From contig CALCGO010000520.1 in assembly GCA_937901055.1 (NCBI GenBank), positions 1 to 19,560 on the forward strand: a DNA stretch of 19,560 bases, given 5' to 3'. Below the pieces are notes generated by a model that saw nothing but the letters and a program-made list of their open reading frames with translations, made no database searches and was not told the origin of the DNA. The DNA is from an uncultured Rhodobacterales bacterium. Lineage in GTDB: Bacteria > Pseudomonadota > Alphaproteobacteria > Rhodobacterales > Rhodobacteraceae. The position numbers and the translations under genes were made by a program. Shown here one piece after another: positions 13,757-19,560 of the stretch; position 1 is the stretch's first letter, and every line of letters begins with the position of its first letter.

Positions 13757-13812
13757 ATCAACTGATTGGTTGATCATTATTCTCGTGTGTTTATAGTCAA
13801 TCAGATGGTTGA
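13757..13812 (+). promoter_or_regulatory. arsR-type promoter with two operator-like inverted repeats
   Basis: ATCAAC-TGATTG-GTTGAT (13757-13774) is a perfect inverted repeat. A second, weaker copy, TCAATCAGATGGTTGA (13797-13812), matches the core of the first at 11 of 16 positions and covers the regulator's ATG. Between them TTGATC (13770-13775), a 16-bp spacer and TATAGT (13792-13797) make a fair promoter. The start would fall on or next to the ATG at 13805. Both repeats overlap promoter parts, which fits autorepression by the encoded ArsR protein. Confidence 0.55.
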
Positions 13813-14161
13813 GGATTCAAATTCTAGGCTAGACGCCCTTTTCGCATCCTTGTCTGATCAGACAAGGCGGGCGATTTTGTTGATGCTTCTGGATGGTGAT
13901 CTAACGGTGAAAGAAATAGCCGCGCCATTCGAGATGTCCTTGGCTGCCATTTCCAAACACATTCAGGTCTTGGCAAAAGCCGGGCTGCTTACACAACATA
14001 AGTCAGGGCGTGAAAAATGGTGCCGCCTCGACCCAAACGCCCTGAAACCCGCCGCCTTCTGGCTGGAATCCTATGGGCAGTTTCTGGACGACAGCTTTGA
14101 TTTACTGGAACAGTTGATGGAGCTGCAAGGCATCAGCACCGAGGTACCACATGATACCTAA
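13805..14161 (+). CDS. ArsR-family winged-helix transcriptional regulator
   Basis: The 118-residue protein is almost entirely one winged helix-turn-helix domain. It has SLSDQTRRAILLMLLDGDLT, the classic ArsR first helices, then VKEIAAPFEMSLAAISKHIQ as the recognition helix region and a wing GREKWCRLDP. It lacks the metal-binding CxC motif of arsenic or zinc sensors (its only cysteine is in the wing), so it belongs to the non-metal group often paired with SRPBCC/AHSA1 proteins. No such partner follows. A TTG 39 bases upstream would lengthen it but lies inside the operator-like repeat. I prefer the ATG at 13805, although no ribosome site precedes it, because the promoter places the transcript start there (leaderless mRNA). 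Its stop overlaps the fliL stop. Confidence 0.88.
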   Translation: MVEDSNSRLDALFASLSDQTRRAILLMLLDGDLTVKEIAAPFEMSLAAISKHIQVLAKAGLLTQHKSGREKWCRLDPNALKPAAFWLESYGQFLDDSFDLLEQLMELQGISTEVPHDT

Positions 14162-14667
14162 ACATCCTGCCGCAAGATATCGGTAACCAATACGCTAAAT
14201 ACATCATCTCCGATCACGTCGCGCGTTGCCTCTAGAAGCGAGCCCCTTAGATCATTCATCGCCTCGCTGCTGGTGAACTGCCCATCAAACCCGCCAGAGT
14301 TGGCATGAAGGAACATCACCGCAAGCAGCGCGTCGCGCAACTTCGGTTCCCGCGCGAACACAATGTCCCCGACCACCGGTGTCGTTTCAATCGACAATGA
14401 CATCACGACCATTGAAGAGACACTCCGATCCTTCACCACAGGAACCACGAACTGTTTGCTGAGTTTTACATAATATACGTTGTTAGGATCTAGTTCAGCC
14501 ACCTCGCCATGACTCGTGTCCATCGCAATCTCCGCATGGCAAGAACCGTGGCCGTCATCCACGCACTCTTTCGCGTTGGCCAGTGTCGATGGGCGCAGAA
14601 ATATCCCAGCGCCAGCGCCAACACCAAGGCCAATAAGAACGATCAAGATTGGAAGGATTTTGCCCAT
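14158..14667 (-). CDS. fliL: Flagellar basal body-associated protein FliL
   Basis: FliL is a single-pass inner membrane protein that surrounds or supports the motor stator. The 169-residue protein has one N-terminal membrane helix (residues 4-24, with the glycine run GLGVGAGAGIF) and then a short polar linker. The periplasmic domain has YYVKLSKQFVVPVV and the helix LRDALLAVMFLHAN. Similarity is of the divergent alphaproteobacterial type, so the call rests on build, place and the C-terminal pattern rather than exact motifs. GGAGG five bases before the ATG is the ribosome site. It is the last gene of the flagellar run, eight bases behind flgH, and converges with the ArsR gene, overlapping it by four bases. 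I see no hairpin terminator. Confidence 0.85.
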   Translation of the reverse strand: MGKILPILIVLIGLGVGAGAGIFLRPSTLANAKECVDDGHGSCHAEIAMDTSHGEVAELDPNNVYYVKLSKQFVVPVVKDRSVSSMVVMSLSIETTPVVGDIVFAREPKLRDALLAVMFLHANSGGFDGQFTSSEAMNDLRGSLLEATRDVIGDDVFSVLVTDILRQDV

Positions 14668-14675
14668 ACTGCCTC

Positions 14676-15410
14676 CTAGAACGGTGCTACAATTTCAAAA
14701 ATCTGCTGGCCATATCGCGGTTGCTGCACATCACTGATCCGCCCTCGTCCGCCGTATGAAATCCGTGCGCCGGCTATTTTGTCATAAGTAATCTCGTTGC
14801 GGCGCGAAATATCTTCCGGCTGTACAATGCCTACGACCTGTAGTTCTCGTAGCTCAAAATTTACCCGCACCTCCTGCAACCCACTGACGACCAAATGACC
14901 ATTCGCCAGAACATCAACCACCGTTGCCGCGATCCGCAGGGTGATTTTTTCATTGCGCGACACGCTGCCATCCCCCGCCGAGGTCGATGTTGATGAAAAA
15001 TTGGCGGCAGGATCGAGGCTGGTGCCTTCGGGCAGGGCGCCAGATACCAGTTCTGGCAATCCCATAAGTGCCGCGATGCTCATCGTTCCTGACCCCGACC
15101 GAGACTGGCCGGACCTATTGGATATCTGTGCTTTGTCGTCAATTTCGATCACTACAGTTAATATGTCGCCCAAATTCCGCGCGCGTCTGTCACCGAACAG
15201 CGATGCGGGGCCGGAATTCCATAACGAGCCTTGGCTATATCGTTGCCGAGGACTCGCAGGTGGCGGCACGGCAATCGCAACGCGTTCGGCGGATATCTCG
15301 ATTCCGCTATCATGCCCGACGACGGTCAAGCCAGGCACCCTTCCGACCTCACTAAATGGAACGCATCCGGTTATCAGAAGCGCTATTCCAAAGGCCCATC
15401 GTAAAGTCAT
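14676..15410 (-). CDS. flgH: Flagellar L-ring protein FlgH
   Basis: FlgH is the outer-membrane lipoprotein that forms the L-ring, the bushing for the rod. The 244-residue protein begins with a lipoprotein signal and lipobox LITGC, so Cys16 would be the lipidated residue after cleavage. Family signatures follow: the SLWNSGPASLFGDRRARNLG segment early in the mature chain, then GDILTVVIEIDDKAQISN, and ANGHLVVSGLQEVRVNFELR in the second half. The chain ends GQQIFEIVAPF, close to the usual FlgH C-terminus. The ATG overlaps the flgA stop by four bases (ATGA), which points to translational coupling. Identity is firm. Confidence 0.97.
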   Translation of the reverse strand: MTLRWAFGIALLITGCVPFSEVGRVPGLTVVGHDSGIEISAERVAIAVPPPASPRQRYSQGSLWNSGPASLFGDRRARNLGDILTVVIEIDDKAQISNRSGQSRSGSGTMSIAALMGLPELVSGALPEGTSLDPAANFSSTSTSAGDGSVSRNEKITLRIAATVVDVLANGHLVVSGLQEVRVNFELRELQVVGIVQPEDISRRNEITYDKIAGARISYGGRGRISDVQQPRYGQQIFEIVAPF

Positions 15411-15826
15411 GGGCTAACCTCGATCGTACCATCAACCAAGACACGCCCGGTTACCGTCAGGCGCGAAGCCACGTTCATCACACGGACCATCTCGCCAACA
15501 CCAGCCCGATTTAGAACGCGGCCTTCCGCAGAAATTGACAGCAGTCCGATGTTGTATGCCATTATTACCAACTGGTTTCGCTCCAAGATCGCCGGTGCTC
15601 CTATTTCGATGCCCCGAATAGTACGGCCGGCGTATATATTTACCCGCGCCTCTTGGCCGATAACATCATCCACGGCCGCAATCCCGCCGATAGTATCTTG
15701 CTCCAGAAGCACCAAATCTTCGGGCGCGATAATGCTACGCGCCCGAATTGCATGCGCTGCGACGACCGTCTGCGCGCCGAGCGCGGACGCCGACAATAGG
15801 AATATGCTCAGGAATACGGTTTTCAT
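15407..15826 (-). CDS. flgA: Flagellar P-ring assembly chaperone FlgA
   Basis: FlgA is the periplasmic chaperone that helps FlgI form the P-ring. The 139-residue protein has a signal peptide with a likely cut after SALGA (near residue 18) and then the C-terminal SAF-type domain of the family. Its marks are ARSIIAPEDLVLLEQDT, GQEARVNIYAGRTI, and VIMAYNIGLLSISAEGRVL, with VRVMN near the end. It is shorter than the 219-residue enterobacterial protein, lacking the N-terminal domain, as usual in this group. It is coupled on both sides: TGATG with flgG upstream and ATGA with flgH downstream. The P-ring gene flgI itself is not in the window. Confidence 0.93.
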   Translation of the reverse strand: MKTVFLSIFLLSASALGAQTVVAAHAIRARSIIAPEDLVLLEQDTIGGIAAVDDVIGQEARVNIYAGRTIRGIEIGAPAILERNQLVIMAYNIGLLSISAEGRVLNRAGVGEMVRVMNVASRLTVTGRVLVDGTIEVSP

Positions 15827-16611
15827 CAGCGGATTTGTGTAGTCGCGCCAAGCATTTGGTCAGCCGCTGTTATTACTTTGGCGTTCAACTCGTATCCGCG
15901 CTGTGCCTCGATCAATTCGGTCAGTTCACGAACGGAATCAACCGAGCTTTCCTCTAGGTAGCCCTGCCGAAATTGCCCCAAACCGTCTTGCCCGGCCTCC
16001 CCAACTCGCGCTGTGCCTGAGGCTGCCGTTTCGCGATAAAGATTGCCGCCAATCGCTTCCAAGCCTTTTTCATTCGTAAACCCGGCCAACGTCAATTGGC
16101 CAATAAATTGCGCATCAACCTGATCCAGAAAATACGCGTAAATCTCACCGTCAGCGTTGATCGATAAATCGCGAGCATCATCTGGCACGGTGATGTCTGG
16201 CATAACCGCATACCCTGTGGACGTCACTATTTGCCCTTCGCCCGTCAACTTCAACGCCCCGTCGCGCGTATATCCAGTGCCGCCAGAAGGCAGCGAAACC
16301 TCAAAATATCCGGCACCTTCAATAGCCAAATCCAACTCTCCACCGGTTTGTTTCAGTGACCCTTGCACCACATCCATGGATATAGCCGACGGCTTCACGC
16401 CCATCCCTAACTGGACTCCGGCAGGCAAAATGGAGCCATCCGACGCGCTAACCGTCCCTGCCCGCTGGATCTGTTCATAGTGCAAATCGGTAAACTCCGC
16501 CCGGCGCGGATTATACGCGGTGGTATTCATATTCGCGAGGTTGTTGGATATCACTTCGACCCGCATCTGCTGGGCAGACATCCCTGTCGCGGCTATTTTC
16601 AGTGCGTTCAT
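15826..16611 (-). CDS. flgG: Flagellar distal rod protein FlgG
   Basis: FlgG forms the distal rod that drives through the P and L rings. The 261-residue protein has the usual family length. It begins MNALKIAATGMSAQQMRVEV and goes on to NNLANMNTTAYNPRRAEF, the conserved N-terminal rod signature. The core shows GYFEVSLPSGGTGYTRDGAL, and the C-terminal helix contains GYLEESSVDSVRELTELIEA followed by QRGYELNAKVI. The reading frame is open further upstream to 16704, but that extension overlaps flgF. I chose the ATG at 16611 because of the ribosome site AGGAGT (16623-16618) and the family N-terminus. The flgA ATG overlaps its stop by one base (TGATG). It sits 13 bases behind flgF. Confidence 0.97.
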   Translation of the reverse strand: MNALKIAATGMSAQQMRVEVISNNLANMNTTAYNPRRAEFTDLHYEQIQRAGTVSASDGSILPAGVQLGMGVKPSAISMDVVQGSLKQTGGELDLAIEGAGYFEVSLPSGGTGYTRDGALKLTGEGQIVTSTGYAVMPDITVPDDARDLSINADGEIYAYFLDQVDAQFIGQLTLAGFTNEKGLEAIGGNLYRETAASGTARVGEAGQDGLGQFRQGYLEESSVDSVRELTELIEAQRGYELNAKVITAADQMLGATTQIR

Positions 16612-16624
16612 TTCGATACTCCTG

Positions 16625-17347
16625 TTATACGACTTGGCCGAGCGTGCGGATGCTGGAACGGATGCGTTCGTCTTCACTATCAAGAAGGTTTTGACCAAGC
16701 TCATATGCGCGCTGGACTTCGATCAAGCGGGCCATTTCGGTTACGGCATCGACATTCGACCCTTCAAGAAACCCCTGCATCACGCGCGAATCCTCCGCTG
16801 GATTGGCATCAGCCTCAAAACGGAAAAGAACGCCGTCTTCGCGCACAAGCATTTGTGGGTTTTCGACGTCGAATATCCCGATCTGGGCAGTCGGCCGGCC
16901 ACCAATGGATATCGTACCATCCTGCGCAACACCGACCCTGCCAGCGTCCGGCGGAATAAAAATCGGCGATCCACCCGAATCCAGCACGCGATGACCTGTC
17001 ACCGAGACCAAATCACCCTCCGCATTCGTGGAAAAACTACCGGCGCGCGTCAAACGTTCGCCCGCGGGGGTTTCGACCATGAAAAACGCGGGGCCATCAA
17101 TCGCTAGATCAAACATACCGCCCGTTTGTGTCGTGCTTCCCGTATCCGCATCCGTAAACCGAACTCGTGCTGATGTCATGGCGACACCACCACCTTCAGC
17201 ATCGAGCGCCTGTAGTTCCTCGGCAAAAACCACACCTTCGCGTCGAAAACCAGTGGTCGAGATATTGGCGATATTGTTGGCAACTGCCTGAAGTTCTTTC
17301 AGCAATCCGGACTGGCGGGTTAGCGCAATATATCCCGTTGTGTCCAT
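16625..17347 (-). CDS. flgF: Flagellar proximal rod protein FlgF
   Basis: FlgF is a rod protein between the proximal rod and FlgG. The 240-residue protein starts MDTTGYIALTRQSGLLKELQ, with AVANNIANISTTGFRREG as the rod signature. The middle carries MFDLAIDGPAFFMVETPAGE and LTRAGSFSTN. The end carries MQGFLEGSNVDAVTEMARLI and EVQRAYELGQ, the shared C-terminal helix of rod and hook proteins. An open frame reaches 17401, but the ATG at 17347 matches the family start and has GGAG about nine bases before it. There is a 74-base gap to fliQ upstream, the longest inside this flagellar run, holding a weak hairpin. Confidence 0.96.
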   Translation of the reverse strand: MDTTGYIALTRQSGLLKELQAVANNIANISTTGFRREGVVFAEELQALDAEGGGVAMTSARVRFTDADTGSTTQTGGMFDLAIDGPAFFMVETPAGERLTRAGSFSTNAEGDLVSVTGHRVLDSGGSPIFIPPDAGRVGVAQDGTISIGGRPTAQIGIFDVENPQMLVREDGVLFRFEADANPAEDSRVMQGFLEGSNVDAVTEMARLIEVQRAYELGQNLLDSEDERIRSSIRTLGQVV

Positions 17348-17403
17348 TTGCTGAAACTCCTTTATACGTTGGCATTCTTGCCCTGTGGCTTCGTTATACA
17401 AAA

Positions 17404-17421
17404 GGAAACGTTAAAATTTCC
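17404..17421 (-). promoter_or_regulatory. Weak hairpin directly behind fliQ
   Basis: On the minus strand GGAAA and TTTCC flank the 8-base loop TTTTAACG, starting at the base after the fliQ stop and followed by TTTTG. The stem has only five pairs, three of them A-T, so it could at best cause partial attenuation before flgF. The rest of the 74-base gap carries a TATAAC that could be a minor promoter part. Confidence 0.25.
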
Positions 17422-17691
17422 TCAATAGCCTTGTGCGATTCTTTCGATCACCTGATCTTTGTAATAATTCACCAGTAACTGCCCGGAATACCCCATTGAT
17501 AACCAAAACACGGCGAGGATTGCTGCAAGCTTTGGCACAAATGTCAGCGTCATCTCCTGAATGGAAGTCAGCGCTTGGAAAAGGCCAATCACAATGCCGA
17601 CAAGCAGGGCCACACCCAAAACGGGCAGGGCAACGATTAGGGCAACCCACAAGCCTTCGCGTAGTACGTCAAAAATTTCACTCGCGCCCAT
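17422..17691 (-). CDS. fliQ: Flagellar export gate protein FliQ
   Basis: FliQ is a small membrane component of the flagellar type III export gate, present in several copies with FliP and FliR. The 89-residue protein has two hydrophobic helices (about residues 14-38 and 53-72). The first is followed by the family motif GLFQALTSIQEMTLTFVPK, seen in nearly all FliQ and type III secretion homologues. Its ATG overlaps the fliE stop by one base (TGATG). FliQ lies here between fliE and flgF; the partner genes fliP and fliR are not in the window. Confidence 0.97.
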   Translation of the reverse strand: MGASEIFDVLREGLWVALIVALPVLGVALLVGIVIGLFQALTSIQEMTLTFVPKLAAILAVFWLSMGYSGQLLVNYYKDQVIERIAQGY

Positions 17692-17981
17692 CAGACAGGC
17701 ATTCGCAAAATTTCCTGATATGCTTCGACAACCTTGTCGCGGACCGTCACCGCCGTCTCGATCGCCAACTCGCTGGCCGCCAACGCCTGCACAACCGAAT
17801 GCGCGTCAGCGGTACCGATCATCCCTGCCTTTGCGGCCTCTTCACCGGCACGCATTGTGTCCATGAAATCCGTAGCTACTTGGGCAAACAAATCCGAGTC
17901 GCCAGATTCCGCCTTGGTTGGGCGCGCAATATTCTGGGCGTTCGTATATAGTTGTGATGCAATATGTGCCGTTTTATCCAT
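17691..17981 (-). CDS. fliE: Flagellar hook-basal body junction protein FliE
   Basis: FliE joins the MS-ring and export gate to the rod. The 96-residue protein is predicted all-helical and carries the family pattern in its second half: DAHSVVQALAASELAIETAV, then TVRDKVVEAYQEILRMPV at the C-terminus, where RMPV is a typical ending. The ATG at 17981 has AAAGG as a ribosome site about eleven bases upstream. It is 13 bases behind flgC and overlaps fliQ by one base. Confidence 0.95.
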   Translation of the reverse strand: MDKTAHIASQLYTNAQNIARPTKAESGDSDLFAQVATDFMDTMRAGEEAAKAGMIGTADAHSVVQALAASELAIETAVTVRDKVVEAYQEILRMPV

Positions 17982-17994
17982 AGTTTTCGCCTTT

Positions 17995-18378
17995 CTAGCG
18001 ACGCAATAATTCCAGCAGTGACGACGTCATCTGCCGCGCTTGATCAAACATCCGCAGATTGGCCTCATAAGACCGCTGTGCCTCACGAGCATCGGCGATT
18101 TCGATCATCAGGTTGACGTTTGAACTTTCGTAATACCCATCTTCACCGGCCATCGGGTGGCTGGGTTCATACACACGCTCCAGACTGGTGCTATCGAGAT
18201 GGACATCGCCGGTTCGAACCGCGCCCGTACCGCTAACAATTTGCTCAAACGGTACCAGCTTTCGACGATACCCCGGCGTGTCAGCATTCGCGATGTTTTC
18301 CGACGCCAACCGCAACCTCGCGGACTGCGCCGACATGCCGCTGACGCTGGACGCCATCGTGTTTAACAGATCACTCAC
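17995..18378 (-). CDS. flgC: Flagellar proximal rod protein FlgC
   Basis: FlgC is one of the proximal rod proteins. The 127-residue protein has the rod signature near its start (SGMSAQSARLRLASENIANA then DTPGYRRK). It continues with the VYEPSHPMAGEDGYYESSNV segment typical of FlgC, and ends in the conserved helix EIADAREAQRSYEANLRMFD. The start codon is GTG (18378-18376). The ribosome site GGGAGG (18391-18386), seven bases away, supports it and overlaps the flgB stop. Length is slightly below the enterobacterial form, as is normal. Confidence 0.97.
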   Translation of the reverse strand: MSDLLNTMASSVSGMSAQSARLRLASENIANADTPGYRRKLVPFEQIVSGTGAVRTGDVHLDSTSLERVYEPSHPMAGEDGYYESSNVNLMIEIADAREAQRSYEANLRMFDQARQMTSSLLELLRR

Positions 18379-18390
18379 TCTACGGCCTCC

Positions 18391-18789
18391 CTATCTTATC
18401 CGGCCCATACCGGCACGAAGAATGTTGATGGATTTCGCGTAAATGCCCAGCGCCAGATCGTGCTGATACTTAACGTCTGCGGCCCTAACCAGTTGGTCTT
18501 CCAGCGAAACGGTGTTGCCATTCGGCGATTCGGCGCCAAATTCCGTAGACTCAAAAATGTCGGCGCCTGCGCTAGACGAGCCCATAGCAATATGAGCCGC
18601 CCTAGCGGGTCGACTGCTCATCCGCATATGCGCAGTTTCGTGAAAGCTGTCGGCAAACGACGCCATGTCTCGCGCCTTGTAGCCAGGCGTATCAGCATTG
18701 GCGATGTTCTGCGCGATAACCGATTGGCGTGACGATGTATGGGCCGCCAAATCCTGGGCCATCTGCAAAATTCCGATATCAATTTTCAA
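18391..18789 (-). CDS. flgB: Flagellar proximal rod protein FlgB
   Basis: FlgB is the first proximal rod protein. The 132-residue protein has the signature SVIAQNIANADTPGYKARDM and, near the end, the family pattern VSLEDQLVRAADVKYQHDLA. The start is TTG (18789-18787), with GGAG about eleven bases upstream. It gives 28 residues before IANADTPGY, close to the 29 in Escherichia coli FlgB, whereas the next ATG (Met10) would be too short. It is the first gene of the nine-gene minus-strand run. A nine-codon open frame just upstream ends on the start codon (TTGA). Confidence 0.94.
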   Translation of the reverse strand: MKIDIGILQMAQDLAAHTSSRQSVIAQNIANADTPGYKARDMASFADSFHETAHMRMSSRPARAAHIAMGSSSAGADIFESTEFGAESPNGNTVSLEDQLVRAADVKYQHDLALGIYAKSINILRAGMGRIR

Positions 18790-18878
18790 TTTAGGGCTTC
18801 TCCCTTGTTATGCATAAGGTGATTCTTAACCATTTAGTGTGAACAAAAGGTAAGCAGACCCTAAACAGAGGATTAACC
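18790..18878. promoter_or_regulatory. Divergent flagellar control region with CtrA-like half-sites
   Basis: The 89 bases between flgB and fliI must drive both directions. TTAACCAT occurs twice on the plus strand, at 18826-18833 and 18873-18880, the second running into the fliI ATG. TTAACC is the half-site of the response regulator CtrA, which controls motility genes in Rhodobacterales. I see no convincing sigma-28 or sigma-54 element. GAGGA (18868-18872) is the fliI ribosome site. Confidence 0.45.
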
Positions 18879-19560
18879 ATGTTCATCGACTTCAAACCGC
18901 TACAAACCGCCCTGCACGCCATTCCCGCGACGCGGCGGTTCGGTCGGGTCATCTCGGTTGATACCGCTGCCATTCGCATTGGCGGTCTGTCCGTGCACGG
19001 GCACGTCGGCGATCAGATTACGATTACAAAATCCGGCGACGCACGCATATCCGGCGAAGTCGTTGCGCTGGAAAAGAGCTATGTCCTTGCGATGCCATAT
19101 GGACCCAGTGATGGAATCGCGATTGGTGATCTGGTTGAGTTAAATTGCATAAATAGCATCCACCCCTCCGAAACCTGGGTGGGTAGAATTATTGATGCGT
19201 TCGGCGAGGCATTGGATGGTCGTCCTCTTTATCGCGGTGAAAAGAGTGTGCCTTTACGACGCGCGCCACCGGAGGCCGCAAGTCGTCGATCTCTCGGGGC
19301 ACGTCTGAACACTTCGCTCGCGGTATTTAATACGGTTTTGCCGATCGCCCAAGGGCAACGAGTCGGGGTTTTTGCTGGATCTGGCGTCGGAAAATCTTCG
19401 TTATTGGCAGAAATGGCCCGCGGACTTGATTGTGACATCGTTGTTATCGCATTGATCGGTGAACGCGGTAGAGAGCTGAAGGAATTTACCGAACACGTTT
19501 TGGGGCCAGAGGGCATGAAACGCGCCGTGATAATTGCAGCGACCTCCGATCAGTCTCCTT
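18879..19560 (+). CDS. fliI: Flagellar export ATPase FliI (N-terminal part)
   Basis: FliI is the hexameric ATPase of the flagellar type III export apparatus, related to the F1 beta subunit. The first 227 codons lie in the window; the rest is cut off. The ATG at 18879 has GAGGA (18868-18872) six bases before it. The N-terminal beta-barrel region shows FGRVISVDTAAIRIGG, followed by WVGRIIDAFGEALDG, the family GRVxDxxGxPLDG-like segment. The Walker A loop is AGSGVGKS (166-173), then ALIGERGRELKEF, the catalytic Glu region, and IIAATSDQSP. It is transcribed away from the rod genes, so one short region controls both export ATPase and rod. Confidence 0.96.
   Translation, partial: MFIDFKPLQTALHAIPATRRFGRVISVDTAAIRIGGLSVHGHVGDQITITKSGDARISGEVVALEKSYVLAMPYGPSDGIAIGDLVELNCINSIHPSETWVGRIIDAFGEALDGRPLYRGEKSVPLRRAPPEAASRRSLGARLNTSLAVFNTVLPIAQGQRVGVFAGSGVGKSSLLAEMARGLDCDIVVIALIGERGRELKEFTEHVLGPEGMKRAVIIAATSDQSP

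Noticed and set aside
13766..13804. A TTG-started N-terminal extension of the ArsR-type protein
   Set aside because: The extension lies in the operator-like repeat and promoter, is not part of the winged-helix domain, and would require transcription to start further upstream than the visible -10 allows.
14151..14186. Short frame starting within the ArsR gene end, possibly a remnant of an SRPBCC partner
   Set aside because: Only 11 codons, no similarity to the SRPBCC start, and it runs straight into the opposing fliL gene.
16612..16704. Upstream extension of flgG to the first in-frame ATG
   Set aside because: It overlaps the end of flgF and adds 31 residues not found in FlgG; the ATG at 16611 has a proper ribosome site and the family N-terminus.
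1..19560. Mobile elements, integrases, CRISPR arrays or defence genes
   Set aside because: No transposase, integrase, phage or toxin-antitoxin motif, terminal inverted repeat or regularly spaced repeat array was found; even the region beside the tRNA-Leu gene, a common integration site, holds only ordinary genes on the visible side.

Overview
The window looks like a chromosomal stretch from an alphaproteobacterium of the Rhodobacterales (Roseobacter-type). The grounds are the split F0 operon with b and b' subunits (atpI-atpB-atpE-b'-b) and no F1 genes, the gene order gltD-gltB, an NDUFA9-like SDR protein, and the compact flagellar block flgB-flgC-fliE-fliQ-flgF-flgG-flgA-flgH-fliL divergent from fliI. 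Genus cannot be named from sequence reading alone. I see no transposase, integrase, phage gene, CRISPR array or rRNA; this is core genome.

Layout: (1) 1-71, the 5' part of tRNA-Leu(CAG) on the minus strand, with a good sigma-70-type promoter behind it. (2) 219-2010, an NDUFA9-like NAD(P)-binding protein convergent with uppP (undecaprenyl-diphosphatase); the two stop codons lie inside one 16-bp palindrome. (3) 2243-8351, gltD and gltB, the two subunits of NADPH glutamate synthase. Between them is a 53-codon open frame whose start overlaps the gltD stop and whose stop overlaps the gltB start; it contains an 11-bp tandem repeat and a foldable inverted repeat. (4) 8387-10918, mtgA (peptidoglycan glycosyltransferase), a glutathione S-transferase-like protein and queG (epoxyqueuosine reductase), all on the plus strand, closed by a perfect 10-bp bidirectional terminator. 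(5) 10969-13557, the F0 part of ATP synthase on the minus strand, driven by a near-consensus promoter at 13619-13647, with a hairpin after atpE. (6) 13805-14161, a small ArsR-type repressor whose promoter carries two similar inverted repeats and whose message is predicted to be leaderless. (7) 14158-18789, nine flagellar genes on the minus strand, tightly packed and often with overlapping stop/start codons, then a short divergent control region with two TTAACCAT (CtrA-like) half-sites and the first 227 codons of fliI.

How they work together: GltD passes NADPH electrons to GltB to make glutamate. UppP and MtgA both serve peptidoglycan synthesis. The F0 genes build the membrane proton channel. 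The flagellar block makes the proximal rod (FlgB, FlgC, FlgF, FliE), distal rod (FlgG), L-ring (FlgH), the P-ring chaperone (FlgA), an export gate part (FliQ), the stator-associated FliL and, divergently, the export ATPase FliI.

The most interesting non-textbook signal is the gltD-gltB junction (3664-3825). The ArsR promoter with its two operator-like repeats comes next. Most other genes are ordinary members of well-known families.
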